Below are positions 32,461 to 32,911 of a stretch of DNA of 32,911 nucleotides, in pieces. The notes under the pieces are model-generated. The model was not told where the DNA came from. It ran no database searches and was given only the letters and a program-made list of their open reading frames with translations. The stretch covers positions 1-32,911 of the forward strand of contig JAWXBD010000081.1 of the NCBI GenBank assembly GCA_034439815.1, given 5' to 3'. Origin of the DNA: JAEUIT01 sp034439815. GTDB taxonomy: Bacteria; Planctomycetota; Phycisphaerae; Phycisphaerales; SM1A02. Within the stretch, counting starts at the first letter, position 1, and each line of letters begins with the position of its first letter. The position numbers and the translations under genes were made by a program.

Positions 32461-32466
32461 GCGGCG

Positions 32467-32911
32467 ATGCGCAGCACGTTCACGGTCGTCGGTGTCTCCA
32501 TCGTCCTAGGTGGCCTTGGCCTCGCAGCAGCTGCGGCGACGCAGAGCGAGCGGGTCTTCAAGTGGAAGGTGCACGACATGAACCGGCCGCAGCCGACGGC
32601 CGTCGACCCCGGGCCCGCGACGCCCGCGACTCCTGCGACGCCCGCGTGGGGGCCGCCGTCTGATGCCGTCGTCCTCCTGGGTCAAGACCACGGGGCGCTG
32701 GCGCACTGGACCGGTCGCGACGGACCGCCCAAGTGGACCGTCGCCGATGGCGTGATGACCGTCGCCGAAGGCACGGGCGACATCCGAACCACCAGGACTT
32801 TTGGCGACGTCCAGGCGCACATCGAATGGATGGTGCCCGCAGGCCGGAAGGTCGACGGTCAGCAGGGCGGGAACTCGGGCGTCTTTTTCATGGACCGCTA
32901 CGAGCTGCAGA
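32467..32911 (+). CDS. DUF1080 (3-keto-disaccharide hydrolase-like) secreted protein, partial
   Basis: The gene is open to the right edge of the window, so only the first 148 residues are visible. A signal peptide (VVGVSIVLGGLGLAAAAA) is followed by WKVHDMNRPQP and a short A-T-P repeat linker. The jelly-roll start then matches the DUF1080 family: VVLLGQDHGALAHWTG, PPKWTVADGVMTVAEGTGDIRT, FGDVQAHIEWMVP, and GGNSGVFFMDRYELQ, where the family consensus continues into a sheet-closing strand. DUF1080 proteins are abundant in planctomycetes and linked to glycoside breakdown. The gene is divergent from the thioesterase, with 71 bp between starts. Confidence 0.9.
   Translation, partial: MRSTFTVVGVSIVLGGLGLAAAAATQSERVFKWKVHDMNRPQPTAVDPGPATPATPATPAWGPPSDAVVLLGQDHGALAHWTGRDGPPKWTVADGVMTVAEGTGDIRTTRTFGDVQAHIEWMVPAGRKVDGQQGGNSGVFFMDRYELQ

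Overview
The window is GC-rich DNA from a bacterium that is most likely a planctomycete, probably of the Phycisphaerae. The evidence is a neighbouring PSD1-type cytochrome c/DUF1549/DUF1553 gene and a DUF1501 gene, a secreted protein ending in a dockerin-like pair of GDxNGDGxVDGxDLxxLLGxW motifs, and a DUF1080 gene. This is judged from recalled family signatures, not from a database search. I see no rRNA, tRNA, CRISPR array, transposase or phage genes. The coding regions look like stable chromosome.

Layout. 1-4350: a repeat-bearing upstream region, a secreted dockerin-like protein, a DusB-like tRNA-dihydrouridine synthase, and a convergent seven-bladed FG-GAP propeller protein whose frame stays open far into dus on the opposite strand. 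4354-10864: a dienelactone hydrolase-family enzyme, ribonuclease R, an ArgE/M20 deacylase, a GYF-like cytoplasmic protein and a polytopic membrane protein with a double zinc ribbon. 10871-14965: the DUF1501/PSD1 pair on the minus strand. 15229-20221: a membrane-anchored periplasmic binding protein overlapping a WspA-like chemoreceptor, then dUTPase and a DegT/DnrJ/EryC1 aminotransferase. 20226-22819: a minus-strand run of a small membrane protein, a proline racemase/4-hydroxyproline epimerase and a DapA-superfamily lyase or deaminase, which suggests hydroxyproline catabolism. 23001-23858: an M48 metalloprotease lipoprotein.

24007-32026 is a tightly packed operon for the classical menaquinone pathway in the order menF-D-H-B-A-C-E, with most junctions overlapping. 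Convergent to it, and overlapping the 3' end of menE by 24 nt, is a 4HBT-type hotdog thioesterase that would supply the missing DHNA-CoA hydrolysis step (menI). Chorismate to demethylmenaquinone is therefore complete within about 8.4 kb; only the final methyltransferase is absent from the window. A partial DUF1080 gene runs off the right end.

The most notable cross-window signal concerns gene starts. Many transcription-unit-leading genes have no Shine-Dalgarno sequence. Instead they carry a TANNNT (-10-like) hexamer ending 6-8 nt before the start codon, the geometry expected of leaderless mRNAs. Two such signals point at start codons that are out of frame with the recognised gene: a cysteine-rich reading at 324 and a 37-codon leader ORF in front of menF.
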